From UBA6168 sp964423205 (GTDB lineage: Bacteria; Bacteroidota; Bacteroidia; Chitinophagales; Saprospiraceae), in NCBI GenBank assembly GCA_964423205.1, contig CAYRDX010000001.1, forward strand, positions 106,709 to 170,708: 64,000 nt of DNA, written 5' to 3'. The translations under genes and the position numbers were made by a program. Of this stretch, positions 9,276 to 17,040 are shown one piece after another (position 1 is the stretch's first letter; the number at the start of each line of letters is the position of its first letter). A model generated the notes under the pieces. It did not search any database and had not been told where the DNA came from. It worked only from the letters and a program-made list of their open reading frames with translations.

Positions 9276-9332
9276 TTACGGTGCTCCGTAAAAAAAGTAG
9301 CCATAAAAAAAGTTGTTCCAATAATTTTTCAT
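9276..9332 (-). CDS. Leader peptide 1 of the aromatic operon (18 aa)
   Basis: An ATG at 9332 opens an 18-codon frame with a TAA stop at 9276. The peptide, MKNYWNNFFYGYFFYGAP, holds four Phe, four Tyr and one Trp. It lies about 12 bp after the predicted transcription start and just before an intrinsic terminator. The emphasis on Phe and Tyr suits an operon for those two end products. Confidence 0.9.
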   Translation of the reverse strand: MKNYWNNFFYGYFFYGAP

Positions 9333-9350
9333 ATCTGAATTCTTGAGCGA

Positions 9351-9381
9351 CAAACTTAGGGCTTTATTATTTCGAATGCAA
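9351..9381 (-). promoter_or_regulatory. Bacteroidota-type promoter of the aromatic operon
   Basis: On the minus strand a -33 TTG (9381-9379) is followed by a 20-bp spacer and a perfect -7 box TAAGTTTG (9358-9351). This matches the sigma-ABfr consensus TTG-N19/20-TAnnTTTG. Transcription would begin near 9344, about a dozen bases before leader peptide 1. Confidence 0.82.
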
Positions 9382-9458
9382 CCCAATCACTGATTTTCTT
9401 ATGCAAGCCCCCATTTTTACTCAAAAAAATTTTGAACTTTGTTTAAAACAAAAACGAA

Positions 9459-9854
9459 ATGCCAGCTGAATTTATCCCATTCAGTTCGGAACACTTATTA
9501 TGGTTGGGATTTGCAGCCATCTCCACCTTGGCATTGGTTTGGGTAACAAAGCGATTAAATTCAGCACAACAGGAAAGGGTTGCTTTTTGGTTAGCATGGC
9601 TATGCCCGCTCATAAGGGTGATTACTACTGCTCTTTTGGCACCCATGGAGAATTGGGACCTGCAATTGATTCTGCCCCTGCATCTTTGTTATTTTCTTCC
9701 GTTTCTGATGTCGTGGTTGCTGACAATACAGCTCCTGGCCATTTTTCTGTTTTCGCTTGTTTATATTCCCTATTTCATTGCTGACCGGAAATCCAATGAA
9801 AGAGCAAAAGAATTGGCGATTGAAACCCTGAAAAATCCTGACTTTGATAACTAA
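9459..9854 (+). CDS. TIGR02206-family membrane protein, internally deleted copy
   Basis: 131 residues, against about 230 for the family. Residues 1 to about 95 match the N-terminal part of the neighbour at 9872: FSSEHLLWLGFAAIST corresponds to YGAEHLFWLGLAAVST, and ILPLHLCYFLPFL corresponds to IIPLHL. The sequence then jumps straight to the last membrane helix (TIQLLAIFLFSLVYIPYF), which matches the end of the neighbour. About 95 residues in the middle are missing without loss of frame. It is an integral membrane protein of unknown function (YwaF-like). Whether the shortened form works is doubtful. Confidence 0.75.
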   Translation: MPAEFIPFSSEHLLWLGFAAISTLALVWVTKRLNSAQQERVAFWLAWLCPLIRVITTALLAPMENWDLQLILPLHLCYFLPFLMSWLLTIQLLAIFLFSLVYIPYFIADRKSNERAKELAIETLKNPDFDN

Positions 9855-9871
9855 CTAAAAGGTATTTACCA

Positions 9872-10567
9872 ATGCAGACCGACTTCACCTTGTACGGAGC
9901 TGAACATCTGTTTTGGCTTGGATTGGCTGCGGTATCTACATTTTTGATACTGCGAGCTGGTTTATATGGCGATGAAGAGAGAAGAGAAAAAATCGCCCAA
10001 TATCTTGCCTGGATCACACCTTTGGTATTTATCCTGCCCACCTTATATATAGCCCCGACTTCTGACTGGGACTTAAATCTCATCATTCCCCTCCACCTTT
10101 GATATTTCCTTACTCTGATGACTCCATTCTTACTGAAGAGCAAGAACACATTTTTTTTCAGTATCTCCTACTTTTGGGTTATGGCAGGATGCAGCCAGTC
10201 TCTTTTTACTCCCGATGTGGGTGGTCCATTTCCGTCTGTTGTCAGCATCAGGTATTGGCTTTCACACACAGCTTTGCTGCAATGCTTTTTATACGTCATT
10301 GTCGTCTATAAAATGCGCCCTTACCTCAAGGATATTCTCAAGTCCATGTTGTGGTTCAATATTTACCTGGTCCTCGTTGGAGCACTTAACTATCCATTAG
10401 GCACTAATTTCCTCTACTTGAGGGAAAAACCTCCTGTGCCGACAATGCTGGATTACCTTGGTGAGTTTCCCTGGTTCCTTCTGACTGGTCAACTTGTTGC
10501 TATAGCGTTGTTTTTCATCGTTTATCTGCCTTTCCTGTTTATCGACTTAAAAAGAGCAAAGGTTTAA
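9872..10567 (+). pseudogene. TIGR02206-family membrane protein interrupted by in-frame TGA
   Basis: The frame from ATG 9872 to the stop at 10565-10567 would encode a full-length 231-residue protein, but codon 77 (10100-10102) is TGA. The sister gene and the family have Cys here (PLHLC), so a one-base change from TGC or TGT explains it. The frame stays open afterwards and keeps family features: SYFWVMAG, QSLFTPDVGGPFPS, and several membrane helices. It starts 17 bp after the first copy and is a tandem duplicate. Either it is a recent nonsense pseudogene, or two pieces are made, the second from ATG 10118. Confidence 0.8.
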
Positions 10568-10621
10568 TTAAACAATAGAATCCTAATACCTGGAGAATTA
10601 TAAGGGAGTGTTACTGGTTTG

Positions 10622-12745
10622 TCAATTCAAAGAAGAATTTGGTTTAAGGTTTATCACTAAAGCTCCGTTGGACTTGATATCGTAATAAGCTATATCGAGT
10701 TGCTCGCAGGACAACTTCCATTGCTTCACGACCCACTCTTTATTGGATGAATCAAAGATGATCATCCCAAAGTCAAATCTCTCTATAAGCTCTTCAATTG
10801 TAACCCTTGGCGACTCGCGCAACAGGAGATAATCTGTGGCAATCTTTCTTTCAAAATGCTTTCCCGGCTTTTTATCCAGCAGATAAATCGTCGTATTCCT
10901 AAAATGAATTATTCCATTCCTGGCCCTGATTCCTGCACCAGAGAAAGCTATTGTGTCGGTTTCTGAAAATGAATGCGCCATTTTTATTCCCATTTTATTT
11001 CTGTGCCCTTCAGCAGCGAAACTGATGGTCTTGGATTCTAAACCCGGCTTGTGGAAGCTGTGTACTTCCTTGCCATTGATGAAATCAATCAAAGTACTTT
11101 TCGACACATCGTACACCACTATTTGGCTGTTATGAAATTGTTTCACCTCCCTTAAGGCGTAGTTGATTCCTATGGAAGAAACTAATGCGAGAGAAATAAG
11201 TACCCATCTCATTTTCCGCTGACTTATTGCGATCATGAAGCAAAAAATAATCAGATAAGTGAGGAACGAAATGGCGCCTGATGGCGATATTCCATCCAGC
11301 ACAGCTCCCGGTAAATTCTGAATGGTGAATACAACCTCATTGCACCCGAGCAGTAAAGCCCATAATGCCTTCCCTATAAGGGTTGCCAACTCTGGCAAGA
11401 AGCTTTCAGAAAAGAATAATGCTATACCTGCTCCTAAAACAAAGCTCGCTGCAGGAACCAATATTAAACTTGACAACCAAAAGAACGTAGGGAATTGGTT
11501 GAAATAGAACAGAATTAATGGCAAGGTCATCAACTGAGCACCCAGGGAAACGCATATCAGTGCCCAGGCTTTTGATAAATACTTGTTTTCTATCCAGATG
11601 AGTTTTTCAAATTTTGGCTGGAAGTACACTATTCCCCAAACAGCCATATAGGAGAGCTGAAAACTCACACTGGCAATCCAGAATGGGTTGTACAGCAACA
11701 AAAGAAAGGCACTGGCGGCGAGACTGTTGTAAATATTTGTCTTTCTTCTCATTGCCTGCCCTATACAAACAAATGAAAACATGGTGGCCGCTCTGACTAC
11801 AGAAGGGGCTGCTCCAGTAATCAGCGCAAAGGACCAGATTGTCAGAAGATTCAAAGCAAGTTTGAGCAGGTTCCATTTTTTATTCCTCCATCGTATTCGC
11901 TTCAAAAAGAAGTTGACAATCAGAAAAACAATACCTACGTGCAAGCCAGAAACGGCAAGTACGTGCATGGCCCCTGTTTTTGAATAGGCTGATTGAATGT
12001 TTTCAGGAATTTCATCCCGATAACCCAAAATGAGGGCTGAACCCACTGCAAGTTCATTTTGAGTATGCAAGTGTTTTCTCAATGACTTCAGCAATTTGCC
12101 TTGAAAGTCAATAGCTAAAGCATAAATACTGTTTCCTTTTCCTTCGCCGATTACCTGCCAGTTTCCGGTCCTGACAAAAGCCTGATGGTGGATATTTTTG
12201 TAATGCAGATAACGTCGGTAGTCAAAGGAATTTGGGTTTGAAGGCGGTGCAACCGGGGTAACATATCCATTAATAGCCAGAATATCCCCGTATTGAATGG
12301 TGTCGGAAAGAGAATCCCTGCTGATGTAACAAAGGACATTTCCACTACATGGAACTTTTTCGCCAGATTCATTAATTGCCCATTTTATAGCCAGTTCCAC
12401 CTTAACCCACTCCTGCTTTCTGACAGGGGCTTCATCAACTTTGCCAATCCATTTGGTCTTATCCGGGAATTGAAGTTTGGTGAAATGATCTTTTTGGTGG
12501 AGTTCATTGTAGTGCCAGGCAGCCTGATATCCACCCATTAAAAAGAACAGACTTGCTGAAAACCCAAATAACCACCTGAATCTGTACCACCCACGAATAA
12601 AGGCGAAAACTATTGAAGCAACAAAAAACAGAAATGTGGCTAACTGAAGAAGCGGAGAGTTGTAATCCAAAAAAAGGCATGCGATAATGCCGAGGGCAAA
12701 TGGCATCAATAGCCTGACAAAGGGAACCTCATGCCAATTGAGCAT
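10622..12745 (-). CDS. comEC: ComEC/Rec2 family competence channel protein
   Basis: 707 residues. An N-terminal membrane segment pair and a DUF4131/OB-like region (about 30-200) precede the competence core of many helices (about 225-500), which contains YSKTGAMHVLAVSGLHVGIVF, reading on into ITGAAPSVVRAA. The family forms the inner-membrane channel for single-stranded DNA uptake. The last 200 residues are soluble and show none of the HxHxDH zinc motif of the metallo-beta-lactamase domain found in Firmicutes ComEC. This is typical for Bacteroidota, where that domain is absent or degenerate. It stands alone, convergent with the TIGR02206 pair. Confidence 0.92.
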   Translation of the reverse strand: MLNWHEVPFVRLLMPFALGIIACLFLDYNSPLLQLATFLFFVASIVFAFIRGWYRFRWLFGFSASLFFLMGGYQAAWHYNELHQKDHFTKLQFPDKTKWIGKVDEAPVRKQEWVKVELAIKWAINESGEKVPCSGNVLCYISRDSLSDTIQYGDILAINGYVTPVAPPSNPNSFDYRRYLHYKNIHHQAFVRTGNWQVIGEGKGNSIYALAIDFQGKLLKSLRKHLHTQNELAVGSALILGYRDEIPENIQSAYSKTGAMHVLAVSGLHVGIVFLIVNFFLKRIRWRNKKWNLLKLALNLLTIWSFALITGAAPSVVRAATMFSFVCIGQAMRRKTNIYNSLAASAFLLLLYNPFWIASVSFQLSYMAVWGIVYFQPKFEKLIWIENKYLSKAWALICVSLGAQLMTLPLILFYFNQFPTFFWLSSLILVPAASFVLGAGIALFFSESFLPELATLIGKALWALLLGCNEVVFTIQNLPGAVLDGISPSGAISFLTYLIIFCFMIAISQRKMRWVLISLALVSSIGINYALREVKQFHNSQIVVYDVSKSTLIDFINGKEVHSFHKPGLESKTISFAAEGHRNKMGIKMAHSFSETDTIAFSGAGIRARNGIIHFRNTTIYLLDKKPGKHFERKIATDYLLLRESPRVTIEELIERFDFGMIIFDSSNKEWVVKQWKLSCEQLDIAYYDIKSNGALVINLKPNSSLN

Positions 12746-12844
12746 TTTCTCACAGTATTTTCAGGGCCAGGAACCTGGGTTAACGGGACTAAAATAACCC
12801 GTTTTCTACTTCAGGGAAAATATTTGTTTCACTTATAAAAAGAG

Positions 12845-13294
12845 TTACCCGGCAAGCAAGTGCTTTACTATCGTAGAGATGGTTTTACCATCGGCTTTGC
12901 CTGCCAACTCTTTGCTGGCCAAGCCCATGACTTTGCCCATGTCCTGCATTGAAGAGGCTCCAGTTTTTGAAATTACTCCTTTCAAATACAACTCCAACTC
13001 GGCTTCATTCATTTGTTTCGGAAGATACCGCTCGATAACCTCTATTTCTTCTCTTTCCGTAACCGCAAGGTCCTCACGCCCTTGTTTTTCATAGATATCC
13101 AATGAGTCTTTGCGCTGCTTGACCAACTTTTGCAGAAGCTTTATTTCCAATTCATCATTGAGTTCCTGCCCACTCCCATCTGTTTTTTGAAGCAGTATTG
13201 CTGCTTTAATAGCGCGAATCCCTCTTAATGAGGCTTGGTCCTTTGCTTTCATAGCTTCCTTGAGGTCCTGCATGATGCGTTCTTCCAATCTCAT
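12845..13294 (-). CDS. GatB/YqeY domain protein
   Basis: 149 residues, the full length of the YqeY family. RLEERIMQDLKEAMKAKD begins the first helical part; YLPKQMNEAEL and MGKVMGLASKELAGKADGKTIS form the C-terminal domain shared with GatB. That domain helps bind tRNA in the amidotransferase. The role of the free-standing protein is not firmly established. In this lineage it often sits near cell-division genes, but not here. It lies about 100 bp upstream of comEC on the same strand. Confidence 0.92.
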   Translation of the reverse strand: MRLEERIMQDLKEAMKAKDQASLRGIRAIKAAILLQKTDGSGQELNDELEIKLLQKLVKQRKDSLDIYEKQGREDLAVTEREEIEVIERYLPKQMNEAELELYLKGVISKTGASSMQDMGKVMGLASKELAGKADGKTISTIVKHLLAG

Positions 13295-13402
13295 GATTTA
13301 TTTTTTTGGTGAATAGTTGGAATGATTATTTTGCTTTCGAAACGGTACAAAATTATTCAAAGTTTCGCAGCCTTATGCAGGTTTTACTTTGGAAAGGACT
13401 AA

Positions 13403-13562
13403 GAGCTTGTTTGGAATTTGGTCACTTGGCTCAAAACGACCCTTTTTCGCCACTTTTTCAGCTTTTTTCAGTCAAGTAGTCCCGCTATTCTCCTTCAAAA
13501 AGCCAAAAAATTGACGAAAAATTTCTCGTTTTTAACTCAAGCACTAAATCCCAAACAAGCTC
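13403..13562. mobile_element. 160-bp MITE, copy 1
   Basis: The element starts GAGCTTGTTTGGAATTTGGT and ends with the inverted ACTAAATCCCAAACAAGCTC. It is flanked by a 3-bp duplication TAA (13400-13402 and 13563-13565). It encodes no protein. As far as I can compare by eye it is identical, base for base and in opposite orientation, to the copy at 32602-32761. T-N-A duplications and GAG-starting inverted ends fit the IS5 superfamily (IS1031/IS427-like groups). It lies 18 bp before the lpxD-like start codon, so it forms that gene's 5' leader. Confidence 0.93.
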
Positions 13563-13580
13563 TAAAACTCCTCGTAATCA

Positions 13581-14522
13581 ATGAAGCTACTACACCCAAT
13601 TTCAGTCAAGGATTTGTCCGTCAAGCTGGGAGCCAGACTCCAGGGAGATGACTCTATCGTAATCACCGGCATCAATGTAATTCACAAGGTGGAAAAGGGA
13701 GACCTCACTTTTGTTGACGAACCAAAATATTTTAGAAAAAGCCTCCAGTCCAGTGCTTCGGTTATTTTGATCAATCAGGAGGTTGATTGTCCAACAGGAA
13801 AAGCATTATTGATTTGTGATAACCCTTTTACTGCATATAACGACTTGGTAAAAGAACAACGTCCATTCTCTCCACTTACATCAACCATTAGCCAAAGTGC
13901 GCTCATTCATCCATCCACTATTATTGAACCAGGCGTTACGATAGGCAACCACGTGGTAATTGGCAAGAACTGCTACCTCCAGGCCGGATGTTTTATTGGC
14001 GATTACACCAGAATCGGAGACCATGTGATTATTCAGGCTGGGGCCATTGTGGGAAGTGAGGCATTTTATTTTCAAAACGACGTCATGGGTAGGACAAAGT
14101 GGCACACCGGTGGCCGGGTAGTTATTGAAAACCATGTAGATATTGGCGCCGGATGCACCATCAGCAAAGGCGTTTCAGGCGACACCCTGATTGGTGAAGG
14201 CACAAAAATTGACTGCCAGGTACACATTGGTCACGGCACCGTAATAGGTAAAAACTGCCTTCTTGCCGGCCAGGTTGGCATCGGTGGTAAATGTGTTTTG
14301 GAAGACAACGTAGTTTTATACGGGCAAGTTGGCGTAGCACAACGCGTCCGCATAGGCAAAGGTGCCGTTGTGAGTGCTAAATCAGGTGTTTCTAAAAATC
14401 TGGAAGGTGGAAAGGTTTATTTTGGGATCCCTGCTGCCGAGATCAGAGTGCGACAAAGGGAACTGGCTGCGCTGCGCCAATTGCCTGATTGGATGAATGA
14501 TAGAAAAATTGAGGAAGAATAA
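13581..14522 (+). CDS. LpxD-like UDP-3-O-acylglucosamine N-acyltransferase
   Basis: 313 residues, a little shorter than classical LpxD (about 340). The N-terminal uridine-binding LpxD domain (about 1-95: VKLGARLQGDDSIVITGINV, KGDLTFVDEPKY) is followed by a left-handed beta-helix of hexapeptide repeats (IIEPGVTIGNHVVIGKN). The catalytic histidine lies in CQVHIGHGTVIGKN. A short C-terminal helix ends the protein. LpxD adds the N-linked hydroxyacyl chain in lipid A synthesis. Bacteroidota often carry a second LpxD-like paralogue of unclear acceptor, and this could be either. Its natural upstream region has been displaced by the MITE. Confidence 0.82.
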   Translation: MKLLHPISVKDLSVKLGARLQGDDSIVITGINVIHKVEKGDLTFVDEPKYFRKSLQSSASVILINQEVDCPTGKALLICDNPFTAYNDLVKEQRPFSPLTSTISQSALIHPSTIIEPGVTIGNHVVIGKNCYLQAGCFIGDYTRIGDHVIIQAGAIVGSEAFYFQNDVMGRTKWHTGGRVVIENHVDIGAGCTISKGVSGDTLIGEGTKIDCQVHIGHGTVIGKNCLLAGQVGIGGKCVLEDNVVLYGQVGVAQRVRIGKGAVVSAKSGVSKNLEGGKVYFGIPAAEIRVRQRELAALRQLPDWMNDRKIEEE

Positions 14523-14523
14523 G

Positions 14524-15627
14524 CTATTTGTTCAAAGTTTCAGAAATGGCATGTAGTAAACCACCCTCAGCAACATCTTCACCTAAATGCCAAAACATGA
14601 TTCCTCCCAGCCTGTTTTCGAGAACGTACTTTGTTTTTAGAGCTAAGGATTTCCGGTTATCGTGTGTAAAGAAAAGTTGTAAATCTTTGTTGTACCAATA
14701 AGGCGCCTGTGCTTCATCATCCCAGTATTCCACAAAACCAGGATTCTCAGACAGATACTGTGGCAAGCCTTTAAAAGTTACTCCGCGCTTAAATTTTCCA
14801 GGCTGATACAGCCCCTTGTTGTTTTCATTAACATTTTCCCAAACGCGCCCATAGAAGGCTGCCCCGACTACCATTTTATTTCTGGGAACGCCAATGGAGT
14901 CCAGAAAACTGACTGCGTGGTGAACCGATTCTTTTTGACCAGCAGTGGGAAACAAAGCAGTATGATGGCCCGTGGAAGTACTGTATCCATGAAACAGGTC
15001 GTAAGTCATCAAATTCACGAAATCGACTTTTGGCATTACGAGTTCCCATTCCACTGATTCCTGGAAGAATCTGGTGAACCCACCAGCTGCAAAACTCAAT
15101 ACTTGCTTTTTGCCCAAGGCCTTTCTCAACTCATAAATGAGTAAAGTAAAGTTGTGTTTATCTTCTTTCAGGAATTGATGGCCGGGATATCCTTCTATGG
15201 CAGGATACTCCCAATCCAGGTCGATTCCATCAGTTTTATACTGTTTCCCAAGCTTACGGACTGAACGGGCAAATTCTTTTCTTCCTTTTGATGTATTAAA
15301 AACTTCGGAACAGGTTTTACATCCACCCCAACCGCCAAGTGAGAGCAATACTTTTAAGTTGGGATTTCTGTTTTTCAGAGACACCAGTTTCAAAATTGTG
15401 AGGCTGTCCGCTGCATCATCAACAACCAATTCATTTCCTTTCAAATGACAGAAACTGTAAATGATGTGCGTAAGATTTTCAACGGCATAGGAATCTATCG
15501 CAGTGTCATTGCCCGGATAATAAGCGATTACAGCAATTGGTTTTTCTGCTTTTTGCTGGGCCACCAGAATTACATGGAAAAGAATTAACAGGCAAAGAGT
15601 AAAAACATACTTTAGTCTGTAAATCAT
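14524..15627 (-). CDS. Secreted glycoside hydrolase family 18 (chitinase-like)
   Basis: 367 residues with an N-terminal signal peptide (YVFTLCLLILFHVILVAQQ). The GH18 barrel is complete: SLGGWGG marks strand 3 and DGIDLDWEYP carries the DxxDxDxE catalytic motif with its acid glutamate. Also present are VNLMTYDLFHGYS, the MVVGAAFYGRVW strand, and the terminal GGIMFWHLGEDVA. It should cleave chitin or related N-acetylglucosamine polymers outside the cytoplasm. There is no carbohydrate-binding module. It converges on the lpxD-like gene with one base between stops. Confidence 0.93.
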   Translation of the reverse strand: MIYRLKYVFTLCLLILFHVILVAQQKAEKPIAVIAYYPGNDTAIDSYAVENLTHIIYSFCHLKGNELVVDDAADSLTILKLVSLKNRNPNLKVLLSLGGWGGCKTCSEVFNTSKGRKEFARSVRKLGKQYKTDGIDLDWEYPAIEGYPGHQFLKEDKHNFTLLIYELRKALGKKQVLSFAAGGFTRFFQESVEWELVMPKVDFVNLMTYDLFHGYSTSTGHHTALFPTAGQKESVHHAVSFLDSIGVPRNKMVVGAAFYGRVWENVNENNKGLYQPGKFKRGVTFKGLPQYLSENPGFVEYWDDEAQAPYWYNKDLQLFFTHDNRKSLALKTKYVLENRLGGIMFWHLGEDVAEGGLLHAISETLNK

Positions 15628-15648
15628 AGGACAGGATTAATCGGTTAA

Positions 15649-16362
15649 TTATTGGTCGAATGGAATATTTTCTCTCGCAGTCTTTTTTCCTATCAAATCG
15701 TGATAAATCATTTCAAGCCCGGATTCAGTCCTTACAATACTGGTAATGCTTACAGTTTTTACCAAATCAAATCGATTCATCACAAACCCATTCCAAAGAT
15801 CTCCTTTCCCGCCATTTCGATGCAAATCAATCACGGCCTCAGGACTAAAATCAGTTCTAACTTCCAGCCACTCGTCAAACCACTTTTTCCTTTTGATTTG
15901 CGCTTCCGGTGAATACAACTTCACTGAAGACCAGATATGGCAGGTGTTGGGGTTCATTTCCTTCTCATGCAGCTTCTTTTCATCCCATCGAATTTCAGTT
16001 AAAGTTGCTCCCTCCACGATAACCATGGTGAACGGCTCTATTCCTTCGAAGTCGTAATTATGGCAAAAATCCGCGGTGTTCATAAAATCATGAAACTCCA
16101 AAGCCATAATCCCCCTGCTTTTCCTGTAAGGGGGTTTGCGTTGGTGGCCGACAAAAGCTCCATTCAGCACACAATTTGCCCATGCTCTGGAAGATGCGAC
16201 AATCCAGGTTCCTCCTGCTACTGTATCTTTTGGGAAGATTAGTTGATGATTGCTCCTGAAAATTTTGGAGAGACCCATTGGAGAGCGTTTCTCTTCCTCG
16301 TCCCGGTTGGAGGTAAGGATAAAATTTCCGCTAGGTTGAGGGATGTACGTAACCGTGCACAT
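15649..16362 (-). CDS. NRDE (TANGO2) family protein
   Basis: 237 residues. It begins MCTVTYIPQPSGNFILTSNRDE, so it has the Cys at position 2 and the NRDE motif that define the family (Ntn-hydrolase-like fold; a role in haem or lipid handling has been proposed for eukaryotic TANGO2). GGTWIVASSRAWANCVLNG is the second conserved block. The exact bacterial reaction is unknown. It sits 21 bp upstream of the chitinase on the same strand and may be cotranscribed. Confidence 0.88.
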   Translation of the reverse strand: MCTVTYIPQPSGNFILTSNRDEEEKRSPMGLSKIFRSNHQLIFPKDTVAGGTWIVASSRAWANCVLNGAFVGHQRKPPYRKSRGIMALEFHDFMNTADFCHNYDFEGIEPFTMVIVEGATLTEIRWDEKKLHEKEMNPNTCHIWSSVKLYSPEAQIKRKKWFDEWLEVRTDFSPEAVIDLHRNGGKGDLWNGFVMNRFDLVKTVSITSIVRTESGLEMIYHDLIGKKTARENIPFDQ

Positions 16363-16395
16363 GAACGTTTATATTCTTATACCCTTGGGAGGAGA

Positions 16396-17010
16396 TTAAA
16401 GGTAAACATCACCCTGGCTTTTCAGTAACTCCTGATATATCTTCATCCCGTTTCTGTACAAGACCTTTATTTCCTGTGGAGCTATCAACTTATTCTCTCT
16501 GTACAGTATCATGTAATACCCCAGGCTTTCCATGCACCATTCTTTGTTTACAAGGAAGAAACGGGTAACGTTTTCATTGATGGTCTGCCTGATCCGGTTT
16601 TTATCTTCACCTTTAAGCAGGAACTTGTCTGAAAACTCAGGGTATTCTTCAAAATCGATATCCTGCATGCCCAGCCAGGCGCCAATTTTATGAAAGAAGT
16701 TTTCCGGCTTCAATAGCATTTGCGGAAGTCCCAGATTTTTTGATTGAACAAAAAAGGCTGTCTGCCAATACACCACAGGTGTGTTTCCTGCTTGTACAAC
16801 TACTTTAAAATCAAAAATGCTGAATTTTTCTTCCATCATGCCACCAACTGAATTCATCAGGTTCTGAATCTTTTGGCTATGCCCTTTTTTGTAGAGCTTA
16901 AAATCCTTAAGCAAAGATTTCATACCCCATTCATCCTTCTCCTGTAAGCTCATTCCTAATTGGAATGCAATGCTTTTCAAGTCTTCATGTCTTGATTTCG
17001 GATATTTCAC
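16396..17010 (-). CDS. Conserved hypothetical cytoplasmic protein
   Basis: 204 residues, no signal peptide and no membrane segment. It is mostly alpha/beta with a conserved-looking centre: QTAFFVQSKNLGLPQMLLKP, then GMQDIDFEEYPEFSDKFLLK, and a C-terminal helix pair. I have seen similar proteins annotated only as hypothetical. It may be cotranscribed with the NRDE gene 33 bp downstream. No function can be assigned. Confidence 0.7.
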   Translation of the reverse strand: MKYPKSRHEDLKSIAFQLGMSLQEKDEWGMKSLLKDFKLYKKGHSQKIQNLMNSVGGMMEEKFSIFDFKVVVQAGNTPVVYWQTAFFVQSKNLGLPQMLLKPENFFHKIGAWLGMQDIDFEEYPEFSDKFLLKGEDKNRIRQTINENVTRFFLVNKEWCMESLGYYMILYRENKLIAPQEIKVLYRNGMKIYQELLKSQGDVYL

Positions 17011-17040
17011 TATAGTTTTTGATTTTGAATCAATTTAATC

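Noticed and set aside
10100..10102. TGA at a conserved Cys position as a selenocysteine codon
   Set aside because: No SECIS-like hairpin is visible just downstream, the position is not part of a redox motif, and TGA is used as an ordinary stop by other genes here. A nonsense mutation is simpler.
12782..12804. Hairpin AACGGG/CCCGTT as terminator of the yqeY gene
   Set aside because: Only a 6-bp stem with a long AT-rich loop and no T-run in the right place; too weak to call.
13403..13562. Attenuator or riboswitch upstream of the lpxD-like gene
   Set aside because: The inverted ends and target duplications, plus the identical copy at 32602, show it is a MITE.
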